Source of the DNA: Saccharomonospora marina XMU15
Lineage (GTDB): Bacteria > Actinomycetota > Actinomycetes > Mycobacteriales > Pseudonocardiaceae
Assembly (NCBI RefSeq): GCF_000244955.1
Contig: NZ_CM001439.1
Location: forward strand, 2,756,628 to 2,820,627
Direction: 5' to 3'
DNA length: 64,000 nt
Below, piece by piece: positions 8,769 through 16,705 of this stretch. A program made the translations under genes and the position numbers. Below the pieces are notes generated by a model. That model was not told the origin of the DNA and searched no databases. It saw nothing but the letters and a program-made list of their open reading frames with translations. How positions within the stretch are numbered: position 1 is the stretch's first letter; each line of letters begins with the position of its first letter.

Positions 8769-8804
8769 GGCCCGAAGTCCCGCGCCGGTGGGGACCAACG
8801 ACCG
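8769..8804 (+). promoter_or_regulatory. Two DevR/DosR-like boxes upstream of the tandem Usp gene
   Basis: On the minus strand, 8769-8782 reads CGGGACTTCGGGCC, close to the mycobacterial DosR consensus GGGACTTNNGGCCC. A second, weaker site, GGGACCAACGACCG, lies at 8791-8804. They are about 85 and 65 bases before the Usp start codon, a normal activator spacing. The downstream genes (Usp, alcohol dehydrogenase, Rv1733c-like) fit a hypoxia/dormancy regulon. The motif is seen; DevR control is inferred. Confidence 0.5.
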
Positions 8805-8867
8805 CATCGCGCAGCCGCGCGCACTCCTAGCGTGAGACAGGCGAAAAGCGAATCACTGGGAGAAGAC

Positions 8868-9779
8868 ATGACTGTTGAAGGCTCCGCCACCGGCGCGGTG
8901 GTCGTCGGTGTGGACGGATCGGAATCGGCCACCCACGCCGTGCGGTGGGCCGCGGAACTCGCGGCGCAGCGGCGGCTGCCGCTGCGCATCACCTATGGCT
9001 ACGGCCTCATCGGCCGCTACTACGGCGGCGATTTCACCATCCCCGCCAACATCATCGAGTCCGTCGGTGACGACGCCAAGCGCATCGTCGCCGAGGCCGC
9101 CGAACAGGCCAAGGACGTGGCACCGGAGTTGTCGGTCGACCTGCAGGTGATCGACCAGCCCCCGATCCCGTTGCTGACCGAGCTGTCCAAGGACGCCGCG
9201 ATGGTGGTGCTGGGCTCGTCGGGCCTCGGCGGCTTCACGGGCATGCTCGCCGGCTCCACCGCGGTCGGCCTCGCCATGCACGCGCGCTCGCCGGTCGTGG
9301 TGGTCCGCCCACGCGAAGGTGAGGCCGCACCTCCCACCGAGGGGCCGGTCGTGGTGGGTGTCGACGGCAGCCCGCTGAGCGAGCGGGCGATCGCCTACGC
9401 CTTCGAGGAGGCGGCCATGCGTGGTGCGCCGCTGGTGGCGGTGCACGCCTGGCTGGACGTGGAGTACGAGAGCGCGTTCAACAGGGCTCGCGCGTACTTC
9501 GAGGGCGGTCCGGTCGAGCAGGACGAGGAGCGACTGCTCGCCGAGCGGCTGGCCGGCTGGCAGGAGAAGTACCCCGATGTGCCCGTCGAGCGGGTCGTGG
9601 TCAGGGACAAGCCGAGGCACCAGCTGCTGGACCGCTCGGCCACGGCGCGGCTCGTGGTGGTCGGCAGCAGGGGCCGCGGCGGGTTCGCCGGGCTGCTGCT
9701 CGGCTCGACCAGCCAGGCATTGGTGCACCACGCACAATGCCCGGTGATGATCGTGCGGCCCTCCGGCGAAGAGCGCTGA
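8868..9779 (+). CDS. Tandem-domain universal stress protein
   Basis: 303 residues from the ATG at 8868 (GGGAGAAG upstream). It has two UspA domains: residues ~8-145 begin GAVVVGVDGSESATHAVRWAA and ~152-300 begin GPVVVGVDGSPLSERAIAYAF. Both keep the ATP-binding G-x2-G-x9-G-[ST] signature (SSGLGGFTGMLAGST and SRGRGGFAGLLLGST), so both halves should bind ATP. In mycobacteria such tandem Usps belong to the DosR dormancy regulon. The DevR-like boxes in its promoter support the same here. The alcohol dehydrogenase follows after three bases. Confidence 0.9.
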   Translation: MTVEGSATGAVVVGVDGSESATHAVRWAAELAAQRRLPLRITYGYGLIGRYYGGDFTIPANIIESVGDDAKRIVAEAAEQAKDVAPELSVDLQVIDQPPIPLLTELSKDAAMVVLGSSGLGGFTGMLAGSTAVGLAMHARSPVVVVRPREGEAAPPTEGPVVVGVDGSPLSERAIAYAFEEAAMRGAPLVAVHAWLDVEYESAFNRARAYFEGGPVEQDEERLLAERLAGWQEKYPDVPVERVVVRDKPRHQLLDRSATARLVVVGSRGRGGFAGLLLGSTSQALVHHAQCPVMIVRPSGEER

Positions 9780-9782
9780 CCC

Positions 9783-10838
9783 ATGCGTGCGCTTCGGTTG
9801 CTGGAGTGGAAGTCCGATCCGGTGCTCACCGAGGTTCCGGAGCCGCACGCGGGCCGTGGTGAGGTGGTGGTCCGCGTCGGCGGCGCGGGAGTGTGTCACT
9901 CCGACCTCCACCTCGCTCACGATTTCGAGCCCGGCCAGTTGCCGTGGGGACCGCCGTTCACGCTCGGCCACGAGAACGCGGGCTGGGTGCACGAGGTGGG
10001 GCAGGGGGTCACCGGGCTGTCGGTCGGCCAACCGGTGGCCGTCTACGGGCCCTGGGGCTGCGGTGCCTGCCTGCGCTGCCTGGTCGGCATCGAAACCTAC
10101 TGTGAGAACCCCGCCGCCGCGCCCGTTCCCGGTGGCGGCGGCGGGCTCGGCCTCGACGGCGGGATGGCGGAGCTGCTGCTGGTACCCGCCGCACGACACG
10201 TGCTGCCGCTGCCGGAAGGCTTGGACCCGGTGACCGCGGCGCCGCTGACCGACGCCGGACTCACCCCGTACCACGCGGTGCGCCGCTCATGGCCCAAACT
10301 CACGCCGGACGCGACCGCGATGGTGATAGGCATCGGCGGGTTGGGGCACATGGCGGTGCAGATCCTGCGCGCCACGACGGCGGCGCGGATCGTGGCCGTC
10401 GACACCCGCGCGGAGTCGCTGACCATGGCGAGGCAGCTCGGCGCGGACCTGGCGCTGGCCCCCGACGAGGACGCCGCGCCTGCGATCCGGGAGTTCACGA
10501 AGGGGCGGGGTGTGGACGTCGTCATCGACTGCGTCGGCAACGACGCCACGCTCGCGCTTGGTGCCGCGGTCGGCCGGTCGATGGGCGACCTCACGATCGT
10601 GGGGCTCGGTGGCGGCACCCTGCCGGTGTCGTTCTTCTCGCCGCCCTACGAGATGTCGGTGCAGTCGGTGTACTGGGGCAGCAGGCCGGAACTGATCGAG
10701 GTGCTCGAACTGGGCGCCAGGGGGCTGCTGAACACACAGCTGACGCGGTTCTCGCTCGACGAGGCACCGGCGGCATACCGCAAGCTGGCGCAGGGGGAGC
10801 TGGAGGGGCGCGCCGTGGTGACGCCTTCGCCCGGCTGA
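9783..10838 (+). CDS. NAD(P)-dependent zinc alcohol dehydrogenase
   Basis: A 351-residue MDR-family alcohol dehydrogenase. The catalytic zinc ligands are C38 (GVCHSD) and H63-E64 (LGHENAG). The structural zinc lobe has four cysteines (C93, C96, C99, C107 in CGACLRCLVGIETYC). The Rossmann motif is GIGGLGHMAVQILR, with an acidic residue two strands later (VAVDTRAE) suggesting NAD preference. It starts three bases after the Usp stop, so the two are co-transcribed. The likely role is aldehyde/alcohol interconversion during redox stress; the substrate is unknown. Confidence 0.9.
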   Translation: MRALRLLEWKSDPVLTEVPEPHAGRGEVVVRVGGAGVCHSDLHLAHDFEPGQLPWGPPFTLGHENAGWVHEVGQGVTGLSVGQPVAVYGPWGCGACLRCLVGIETYCENPAAAPVPGGGGGLGLDGGMAELLLVPAARHVLPLPEGLDPVTAAPLTDAGLTPYHAVRRSWPKLTPDATAMVIGIGGLGHMAVQILRATTAARIVAVDTRAESLTMARQLGADLALAPDEDAAPAIREFTKGRGVDVVIDCVGNDATLALGAAVGRSMGDLTIVGLGGGTLPVSFFSPPYEMSVQSVYWGSRPELIEVLELGARGLLNTQLTRFSLDEAPAAYRKLAQGELEGRAVVTPSPG

Positions 10839-10887
10839 GAACCACAGTGGACTGACTACCTCGGCGGGCATCGAAGGGAGGCAGGAC

Positions 10888-11505
10888 ATGAAGCCGCATC
10901 CCGCGACGCCGCGGTCAGATGCCGTGTTGCTGAGACTGTGGAGGCGGCTGCACCTGGGCAGCAACCCGCTCGCGCGCAGAAGTGATCGGCTGGAGCGCCT
11001 CGTGCTCGTGATGGCGCTGGCGGTACCGCTGCTGGCGACGCCGTTCGTGGCGGCGCTGGGCTCGGAAACCTACACCCGCGAGGTGCGGGTGGCCCAGGCG
11101 CAGCAGAGTTCACGGGAACAGACCACCGCGGTGTTGTTGGCGAAGCCGCCTTCGGTACGGGCGACCGCACACCCGGCGAGCGCCCAGCAGCCCGTGCCCG
11201 TCCGCGCGCGATGGTCGTCGCCCGACGGTGGAAGCAGGACCGGAACCGTGCTGGCGGACCCTGCAAAGGAGAAGGGCAGCCGGGTTTCGGTCTGGATCGA
11301 CGACTCGGGTGCCGTGGTGCCACCGCCCAAGACGACGACGGCGGCCGGGTGGAACGCCGCGGCGCTGGCGACGACGGTCTGGCTGCTGGTGGCGGTGACG
11401 AGTGCGTTGTTCTTCCTGTCGGTGCGCAGGACTCTCGACCGCTCGCGGTACCAGCGGTGGCAGCGCGAGTGGGAGCAGTTGCAGCGCGAGCGACACCAGT
11501 CGTGA
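10888..11505 (+). CDS. Rv1733c-like membrane protein
   Basis: 205 residues with two membrane segments (VLVMALAVPLLATPFVAALG at ~40-60 and ALATTVWLLVAVTSALFFLS at ~158-178) enclosing a ~95-residue extracytoplasmic domain. The N-terminal G-S-N-P-L-x-R-R-S-D-R-L-E motif, the two-segment layout and the length fit the actinobacterial Rv1733c family. The M. tuberculosis member belongs to the DosR regulon and its function is unknown. AGGGAGG lies upstream of the ATG. Position behind usp and adh supports a dormancy grouping. Confidence 0.7.
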   Translation: MKPHPATPRSDAVLLRLWRRLHLGSNPLARRSDRLERLVLVMALAVPLLATPFVAALGSETYTREVRVAQAQQSSREQTTAVLLAKPPSVRATAHPASAQQPVPVRARWSSPDGGSRTGTVLADPAKEKGSRVSVWIDDSGAVVPPPKTTTAAGWNAAALATTVWLLVAVTSALFFLSVRRTLDRSRYQRWQREWEQLQRERHQS

Positions 11506-11530
11506 GCGGTGTTCGGCGAAAGGAGGGGAC

Positions 11531-11881
11531 ATGGCTGTCGGTGAGTTGTTCACGGTGGTCAAGGACGCGATCTCGGTGAGGAAGGTGTACTCCGAGCCGA
11601 TCGAGCGTGACGGTGTGGTGGTGGTGACGGCCGCCAGCGTGGGAGGCGGAGGCGGAGCAGGTCACAGTGACGACCAGAAGGGCCAGCAGGGCGAGGGCGG
11701 CGGCTTCGGCCTCGGCGGCGCCCCGACCGGGGCCTACGTGCTCAAGGACGGCAATGTCCGGTGGGTGCCCGCTGTCGACGTCAACCGGATGTTCATGCTG
11801 GTGGCCGCCGTGGTCATGACGTTCCTGTTCACGCGGGCGCGCATCGCCGGAGCGCGAGCCAAGGCACAGTCGGCGAGCTGA
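11531..11881 (+). CDS. GerW/YtfJ-family sporulation-type protein
   Basis: 116 residues from the ATG at 11531, with a consensus AGGAGG ten bases upstream. It contains LFTVVKDAISVRKVYSEPIERDGVVVVTAASVGGGGGAG, a Gly-rich middle (GEGGGFGLGGAPTGAYVLKDG) and a C-terminal membrane segment (MFMLVAAVVMTFLF). This is the GerW (YtfJ) family pattern; the Bacillus protein is needed for spore germination. Actinomycete members are uncharacterised. It closes the stress-like gene group, 25 bases after the Rv1733c-like gene. Confidence 0.8.
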   Translation: MAVGELFTVVKDAISVRKVYSEPIERDGVVVVTAASVGGGGGAGHSDDQKGQQGEGGGFGLGGAPTGAYVLKDGNVRWVPAVDVNRMFMLVAAVVMTFLFTRARIAGARAKAQSAS

Positions 11882-12571
11882 GCCGGTGGCAGTCCGGTCG
11901 ATGTGGACACTGCCGAGCCAGCAACAAGTCCACTGTGGATTATCCGGGTGCGGGCAAGGGAAGCCACTGTCACGGAGCCGGTGATTATACCCGGAGACGG
12001 GTTGATGACGCAGTGCCAACAATACGAAAATCGGCCGACCGGGTAACGAAACCGTGAACGGGCTTAACGCTTTCGGCCGACACCGAAAAGTGTTGCGCCG
12101 TGCCGCCGACGAAATATGATCTCTCCTGGTGGACGCGGCAGGCAGAACCACGGGCCCAGGGGGCGCCAACGTCTCAGCTGTTTCGGCTGTCGCAGCTGTC
12201 ACAGCTGTCGGCGGAGTTGTCACAGCCACGACCTGCCCCGGCGGCGTGCGGGAACGGATTCCCGGGCGCCGCCGGGGCATGCCTTTCCGGAGTTGCCCGG
12301 AGTCGTGGAACTGCACGACAATGAGGATTCCCAGATGCCGACGGTCGGTGCGCCGGCCGAACGGGACGAGGCGGATCGCATGTACACGTTCGGCAAGCAG
12401 CACCCGGCGAACGGCACTACGCTTCGGCGGGAAGCCCGGCTCGTGCGAGCGTGCCTACGAGTCCGCCACCGACGACACCCGTCACACGAACGCCATGGCG
12501 CGATACGGCCGGTTGACTCCGGGCGTTACGCAGGCGTTCCACAACCCGTGCCCCTTGCGTTGGAGGCGTGA
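11882..12571 (+). promoter_or_regulatory. Long 5' region of the hopanoid operon with a 9-nt tandem repeat
   Basis: This 690-base stretch has no convincing gene. It holds two TCGGCCGAC copies at about 12033 and 12069, and four tandem 9-base units of the CAGCTGTCN type at 12175-12210. A short frame at 12335-12571 (78 codons, GAGG before its ATG) ends on the base before the hpnC start; its Arg-rich composition is unlike a stable protein, but it could act as a translated leader. The operon promoter is probably here. Confidence 0.35.
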
Positions 12572-13516
12572 TTGACACCATCGGCAAAGCCGACGAGCGA
12601 AGGGCCTCCGGCCGCCCTCTCTGCTCGAGAAACCCTGCCATCACTCGAACGGGTGTATGCGCAGGCGCGGCAGGAGAACTTCCCGGTCGCCGCACGGGTG
12701 TTGCCGCCCCGGTACAGGCGGCACCTGCTGGCACTGTACGCATTCGCCCGGATGGTGGACGACATCGGTGACGACGGGCCGACCGGCCCGGCCCCCGGCT
12801 CCGGGTCGGCCACGCCGCGAAACTCGGCCTCGCAGCGGTTGCGGCGCCTCGACGAGGTCTCGCGGAACCTGGACAAGGTGTTCTCCTCGACCCCACCTGC
12901 CGAGGAGATCTACCGCGATCTCGCGGCGACCGTGCGAGAGTGCGGACTCCCGCGCGAGCCGTTCGAGCGGTTGGTCGAGGCCAATCGGCACGATCAGGTG
13001 GTGCACCGCTGCCCGACCTTCGACGACCTGCTGCGGTACTGCACCCTGTCCGCGGACCCCGTCGGCAGGCTCGTGCTCGGGGTGTTCGGCGTCGACACGG
13101 CACACCGCCGAGTGCTTTCCGACCGGGTCTGTTCGGCGCTGCAGGTGCTCGAACACTGCCAGGACGTGGCGCAGGACGCGCGTGCGGGCCGGATCTACCT
13201 GCCCACCGAGGACATGGAGCGTTTCGGCGTCACCGAACCCGATCTGCTGGCACCCCGGGCGAACACCGCGGTGCGGGCGCTGGTCGGTTTCCAGACCCAG
13301 CGTGCGCTGCGGCTGCTCGACGAGGGTGCGCCACTGGTGGACTCGCTGTCGGGCAGCGCACGGCTCGCCGTCGCGGGCTACGTCGCGGGAGGCCGTGCCA
13401 CCGCCCACGCGCTCGCGGCCGCGGGCTTCGACGTGCTCACCGCCACCCCCCGCCCCACCCGCGCGCGAACTCTGCTGGAGTTCGGTCGCCTGCTGGCCGC
13501 CGGCGGTGCGCGGTGA
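12572..13516 (+). CDS. hpnC: Squalene synthase HpnC (hydroxysqualene-forming)
   Basis: 314 residues from a TTG at 12572, chosen because GGAGG lies five bases upstream and the next gene is coupled to this frame. It is a trans-isoprenyl diphosphate synthase, head-to-head type. The two Asp-rich motifs are FARMVDDIGDD (D63-D64 region) and LEHCQDVAQD (D198, D202) followed by AGRIYLP. In the three-enzyme bacterial route, HpnC converts presqualene diphosphate to hydroxysqualene. It is the first gene of a coupled run with hpnD and hpnE; its stop overlaps the hpnD start by four bases. Confidence 0.9.
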   Translation: MTPSAKPTSEGPPAALSARETLPSLERVYAQARQENFPVAARVLPPRYRRHLLALYAFARMVDDIGDDGPTGPAPGSGSATPRNSASQRLRRLDEVSRNLDKVFSSTPPAEEIYRDLAATVRECGLPREPFERLVEANRHDQVVHRCPTFDDLLRYCTLSADPVGRLVLGVFGVDTAHRRVLSDRVCSALQVLEHCQDVAQDARAGRIYLPTEDMERFGVTEPDLLAPRANTAVRALVGFQTQRALRLLDEGAPLVDSLSGSARLAVAGYVAGGRATAHALAAAGFDVLTATPRPTRARTLLEFGRLLAAGGAR

Positions 13517-14370
13517 AGGCGAAGCAGGCCTACGACGAATGTGAACGGATCACCAGGCAGCAGGCGCGCAACTTCTCCTACGGGATACGACTGCTTCCCA
13601 CGCCCAAGCGCAGGGCACTGAGCGCGGTCTACGCCTTCGCCCGCAGGATCGACGACATCGGCGACGGCGACCTCGCCCGCGAGGTGAAGCTGGAGCGGCT
13701 GGAGAACTCCCGAAAGCAACTGCACGCGCTCGACCAGCACGACGGCGACCCGGTACTGCTCGCGCTCGGCGATGCGGCGCAGCGATTCGGACTGCCGCTG
13801 GGCGCTTTCGACGAACTGATCGACGGCTGCCGGGCCGACGTGCTCGGTACCGGCTACGAGACCTTCGCCGACCTGCACCACTACTGCCGCTGCGTGGCCG
13901 GGTCGATCGGCAGGCTTTCACTGGCCGTGTTCAAAACCGCCGACTGGGCCCGTGACGAACGCGTCGCCGATGACCTCGGTGTCGCGCTGCAACTCACGAA
14001 CATCCTGCGCGACGTGCTGGAGGACGCGGTGTCCGGCCGCGTCTACCTGCCTGCCGAGGACCTGCGTCGGTTCGGCTGCACATTGCGGCTGGACGGTCGC
14101 GGCCACTTCGCCGACGGCGAGGACGAACTGGTGGCGTTGCTGCAGTTCCAGGCCGCGCGAGCAGAGGAGTGGTACGCGCGCGGGTTGCGGCTGCTGCCCT
14201 CGCTGGATCGCAGGAGCGCAGCCTGTTGCGCGGCGATGGCAGGGATCTACCACCGGCTGCTGCACCGGATGGCGCTGCGGCCCCGGCTCGTGCTGCGAGG
14301 CCGGACGTCGTTGCCCGACTGGGAGAAGGCGTTCGTCGCCGCCCGCGCGCTGACCGGGGGTGTCCCGTGA
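13513..14370 (+). CDS. hpnD: Presqualene diphosphate synthase HpnD
   Basis: 285 residues from the GTG at 13513, in a GTGA overlap with the hpnC stop. The squalene/phytoene synthase fold is shown by RNFSYGIRLLP, AFARRIDDIGDGD (first Asp motif) and ALQLTNILRDVLEDAVSGRVYLPAEDL (second Asp motif). HpnD joins two farnesyl diphosphates into presqualene diphosphate. Its better-conserved NILRD motif separates it from HpnC next door. The cysteines in HHYCRCVAGSIGRLSLAVF are typical of the HpnD type. Confidence 0.92.
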   Translation: MKAKQAYDECERITRQQARNFSYGIRLLPTPKRRALSAVYAFARRIDDIGDGDLAREVKLERLENSRKQLHALDQHDGDPVLLALGDAAQRFGLPLGAFDELIDGCRADVLGTGYETFADLHHYCRCVAGSIGRLSLAVFKTADWARDERVADDLGVALQLTNILRDVLEDAVSGRVYLPAEDLRRFGCTLRLDGRGHFADGEDELVALLQFQAARAEEWYARGLRLLPSLDRRSAACCAAMAGIYHRLLHRMALRPRLVLRGRTSLPDWEKAFVAARALTGGVP

Positions 14371-15701
14371 GCCCGCACGTGGCGGTGGTGGGCGGCGGGC
14401 TGGCCGGTCTGACCGCCGCGTGCGATCTCGCCGACGCCGGGTTGCGCGTCACGCTGCTGGAGTCGAGGGCGCGGCTGGGCGGTGCCACGTTCTCGTTCCG
14501 GCGCGACGGTATCGCCGTGGACAACGGCCAGCACGTGGTCCTGCGCTGCTGCACCGAGTATCAGGCGCTGCTGCGCAGGTTGGGTACCGCGGACGGGATC
14601 GCGATGCAGGACCGGTTCCGCATGCCGATCCTCACTCCCGACGGCGCTGCCGCCGAACTGGCCCGCAGCGCCGCGCCCGCGCCGTTGCACCTGGCGACGG
14701 GAATCGCGCGCTACGGCGCGCTCTCGGTCGCCGACCGGTTGCGCGTGCTGCGTGCCGCGGTGGCGCTGCGTGGTCTCGACCCCACCGACCCGGCACTGGA
14801 CGAGCAGACATTCGGCGACTGGCTGGCCAGGCACGGCCAGAACGACGCCACCCTCGGTGCGCTGTGGAACCTCATCGCGGTGGCGGCACTCAACTGCGAT
14901 GCCGCCGAGGCATCGCTGGCGCTGGCGGCGATGGTGTTTCGCACCGCGTTGCTCGACCGTGCCGACGCCGCCGACATCGGCGTTCCGCGGCTGCCGCTGG
15001 AGGACCTGCACGTCCGCCCCGCGGAGAAGTACCTGCTCGACAGGGACGCGCAGGTGCGCACCCGAAGCGCGGTGCGCTCCGTCGAGCGCGACCACGACCG
15101 GTTCCGGCTGCTGCTGGACTCCGAGGAACTCACGGCCGACGCCGTCGTGGTGGCGGTGCCGCCGGACACCGCCGCGAAGGTGTGCCCGTCGCAGGCGGGG
15201 TTCTCGACGCGGCAGGCGGGGGGGCTGGGGGCGGCACCCATCGTCAACGTGCACGTGATCTACGAACGGCCCGTCACCGACCTGCCGTTCGCCGCCGCCG
15301 TGTCGTCCCCCGTGCAGTGGATCTTCGACCGGACCGACGTGGCCGGTGTCGCGTCCGGCCAGTACCTGGCGATCTCGCTTTCGGCCGCGCACAGCTGGCT
15401 GGACACACCGATGCCGAAACTGCGGGAGGTCTTCCTGGCCGAACTCGCCCGGCTGCTGCCCGCCGCCGCGACGACGCCACACAGCAGGTTCTTCGTCACC
15501 CGCGAGCGGCGGGCGACCTTCCGGCAGGGCCCCGGTTCCGGTCGCCTCAGGCCGCCCGCCGCGACCGGTATCCGCGGCCTGACCCTCGCGGGCTCGTGGA
15601 CCGCGACCGGATGGCCCGACACGATGGAGGGAGCCGTGCGAAGCGGACATCGCGCCGCCGACCTGGTCACCGCGCAACTGGCTGGGGGTGCGCGGTCATG
15701 A
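14367..15701 (+). CDS. hpnE: Hydroxysqualene dehydroxylase HpnE
   Basis: 444 residues from the GTG at 14367, overlapping the hpnD stop by four bases. It is an amine-oxidase/phytoene-desaturase-like flavoprotein. It has the N-terminal dinucleotide motif VAVVGGGLAGLTAACDLADAG with E32-type ribose contact (LLESRARLGG) and a C-terminal FAD-closing LAGSWTATGWPDTMEGAVRSGHRAA. HpnE reduces hydroxysqualene to squalene with reduced FAD, completing squalene synthesis without NADPH-dependent SQS. Position between hpnD and the prenyl synthase is the usual actinomycete order. Confidence 0.92.
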   Translation: MSPHVAVVGGGLAGLTAACDLADAGLRVTLLESRARLGGATFSFRRDGIAVDNGQHVVLRCCTEYQALLRRLGTADGIAMQDRFRMPILTPDGAAAELARSAAPAPLHLATGIARYGALSVADRLRVLRAAVALRGLDPTDPALDEQTFGDWLARHGQNDATLGALWNLIAVAALNCDAAEASLALAAMVFRTALLDRADAADIGVPRLPLEDLHVRPAEKYLLDRDAQVRTRSAVRSVERDHDRFRLLLDSEELTADAVVVAVPPDTAAKVCPSQAGFSTRQAGGLGAAPIVNVHVIYERPVTDLPFAAAVSSPVQWIFDRTDVAGVASGQYLAISLSAAHSWLDTPMPKLREVFLAELARLLPAAATTPHSRFFVTRERRATFRQGPGSGRLRPPAATGIRGLTLAGSWTATGWPDTMEGAVRSGHRAADLVTAQLAGGARS

Positions 15702-16705
15702 CAGCCACCCTGCCCGCGGAAGTCACAGCCACCCACGCGATCGTGCAACCGGCACTGCGGGAGGCGGTGGCCGGTCTGGAACCTGCGATGCGCAGGGTCG
15801 TCAGCTACCACCTCGGCTGGACCGACGAGAACGGCGAGTCCGCCGACGGCGGTGGAGGCAAGGCACTGCGGCCCGCGCTGGCGCTGCTTGCCGCCCAGGC
15901 CGTGCGCTCGGCACCGGAGCCCGCGCTGCCCGGCGCGGTCGCGGTCGAGTTGGTGCACAACTTCTCGCTGCTGCACGACGACGTGATGGACGGTGATCTC
16001 GAACGCAGGCATCGCCCGACCGTGTGGCGGTTGTTCGGCACCCCGGCCGCGATCCTCGCGGGGGACGCGCTGCTCACGCTCGCGGTCGACACGCTGGAAC
16101 GGGCCGCAGATCCGGTAGCCACCCGCTGCCTCACCGCGGCGGTACAGCGACTGATCAACGGCCAGAGCGCCGATGTGGACTTCGAGCACCGCGTCGAGGT
16201 CGGTCTGGCCGAGTGCCTCGACATGGCCGACGGCAAGACCGCGTCGCTGATGCGTTGTTCCGCCGAACTCGGTGCGCTGCTGGGTAAGGCCGACCCGGTG
16301 GAGGCCGAACTGCTCGGCGAGTTCGGCCGTTGCCTGGGGATGGCGTTCCAACTCGTCGACGACCTGCTCGGGATCTGGGGGAGTCAGCAGGTCACCGGCA
16401 AGCCGGTGCTGGCGGATCTGCGGGTGCGCAAGAAGTCCGTTCCCGTTGTCGCGGCGCTGACCTCGGGCACCGGCGAGGGCGATGCGCTGCGGGAGTTCTA
16501 CCGGCAATCGCATCCACCGACAGAGGAGGAGCTTCGCGCGATGGCTGATCTCATCGAGCGTTCCGGAGCGCTCGCCTGGACCAGGCAGCGGGCACACGGC
16601 TATGTCGTCGAGGCGCGGTCCTGCCTGAACCGGCTCGCGGCGCCGTCCTCGATCCACGCCGCGTTGAGCGATCTCACCGAGTTCGTCGTGGAGCGTGACC
16701 GATGA
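15698..16705 (+). CDS. Polyprenyl (farnesyl-type) diphosphate synthase
   Basis: 335 residues from the ATG at 15698, in an ATGA overlap with hpnE. The first Asp-rich motif is LLHDDVMDGDLERR and the second is FQLVDDLLGIWG; GGGGKALRPAL is the conserved substrate-binding KxLRP region. The family condenses IPP with allylic diphosphates. In hopanoid operons the product is expected to be farnesyl diphosphate for HpnD. The residues before the first DDxxD (HNFSLLHDD) include bulky Phe, consistent with a short product, but chain length is not provable by eye. It is coupled by overlap to shc. Confidence 0.9.
   Translation: MTATLPAEVTATHAIVQPALREAVAGLEPAMRRVVSYHLGWTDENGESADGGGGKALRPALALLAAQAVRSAPEPALPGAVAVELVHNFSLLHDDVMDGDLERRHRPTVWRLFGTPAAILAGDALLTLAVDTLERAADPVATRCLTAAVQRLINGQSADVDFEHRVEVGLAECLDMADGKTASLMRCSAELGALLGKADPVEAELLGEFGRCLGMAFQLVDDLLGIWGSQQVTGKPVLADLRVRKKSVPVVAALTSGTGEGDALREFYRQSHPPTEEELRAMADLIERSGALAWTRQRAHGYVVEARSCLNRLAAPSSIHAALSDLTEFVVERDR

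Noticed and set aside
12335-12571. 78-codon ORF before hpnC
   Set aside because: Ribosome site present but composition is non-coding-like; kept only as a possible leader in the regulatory entry.
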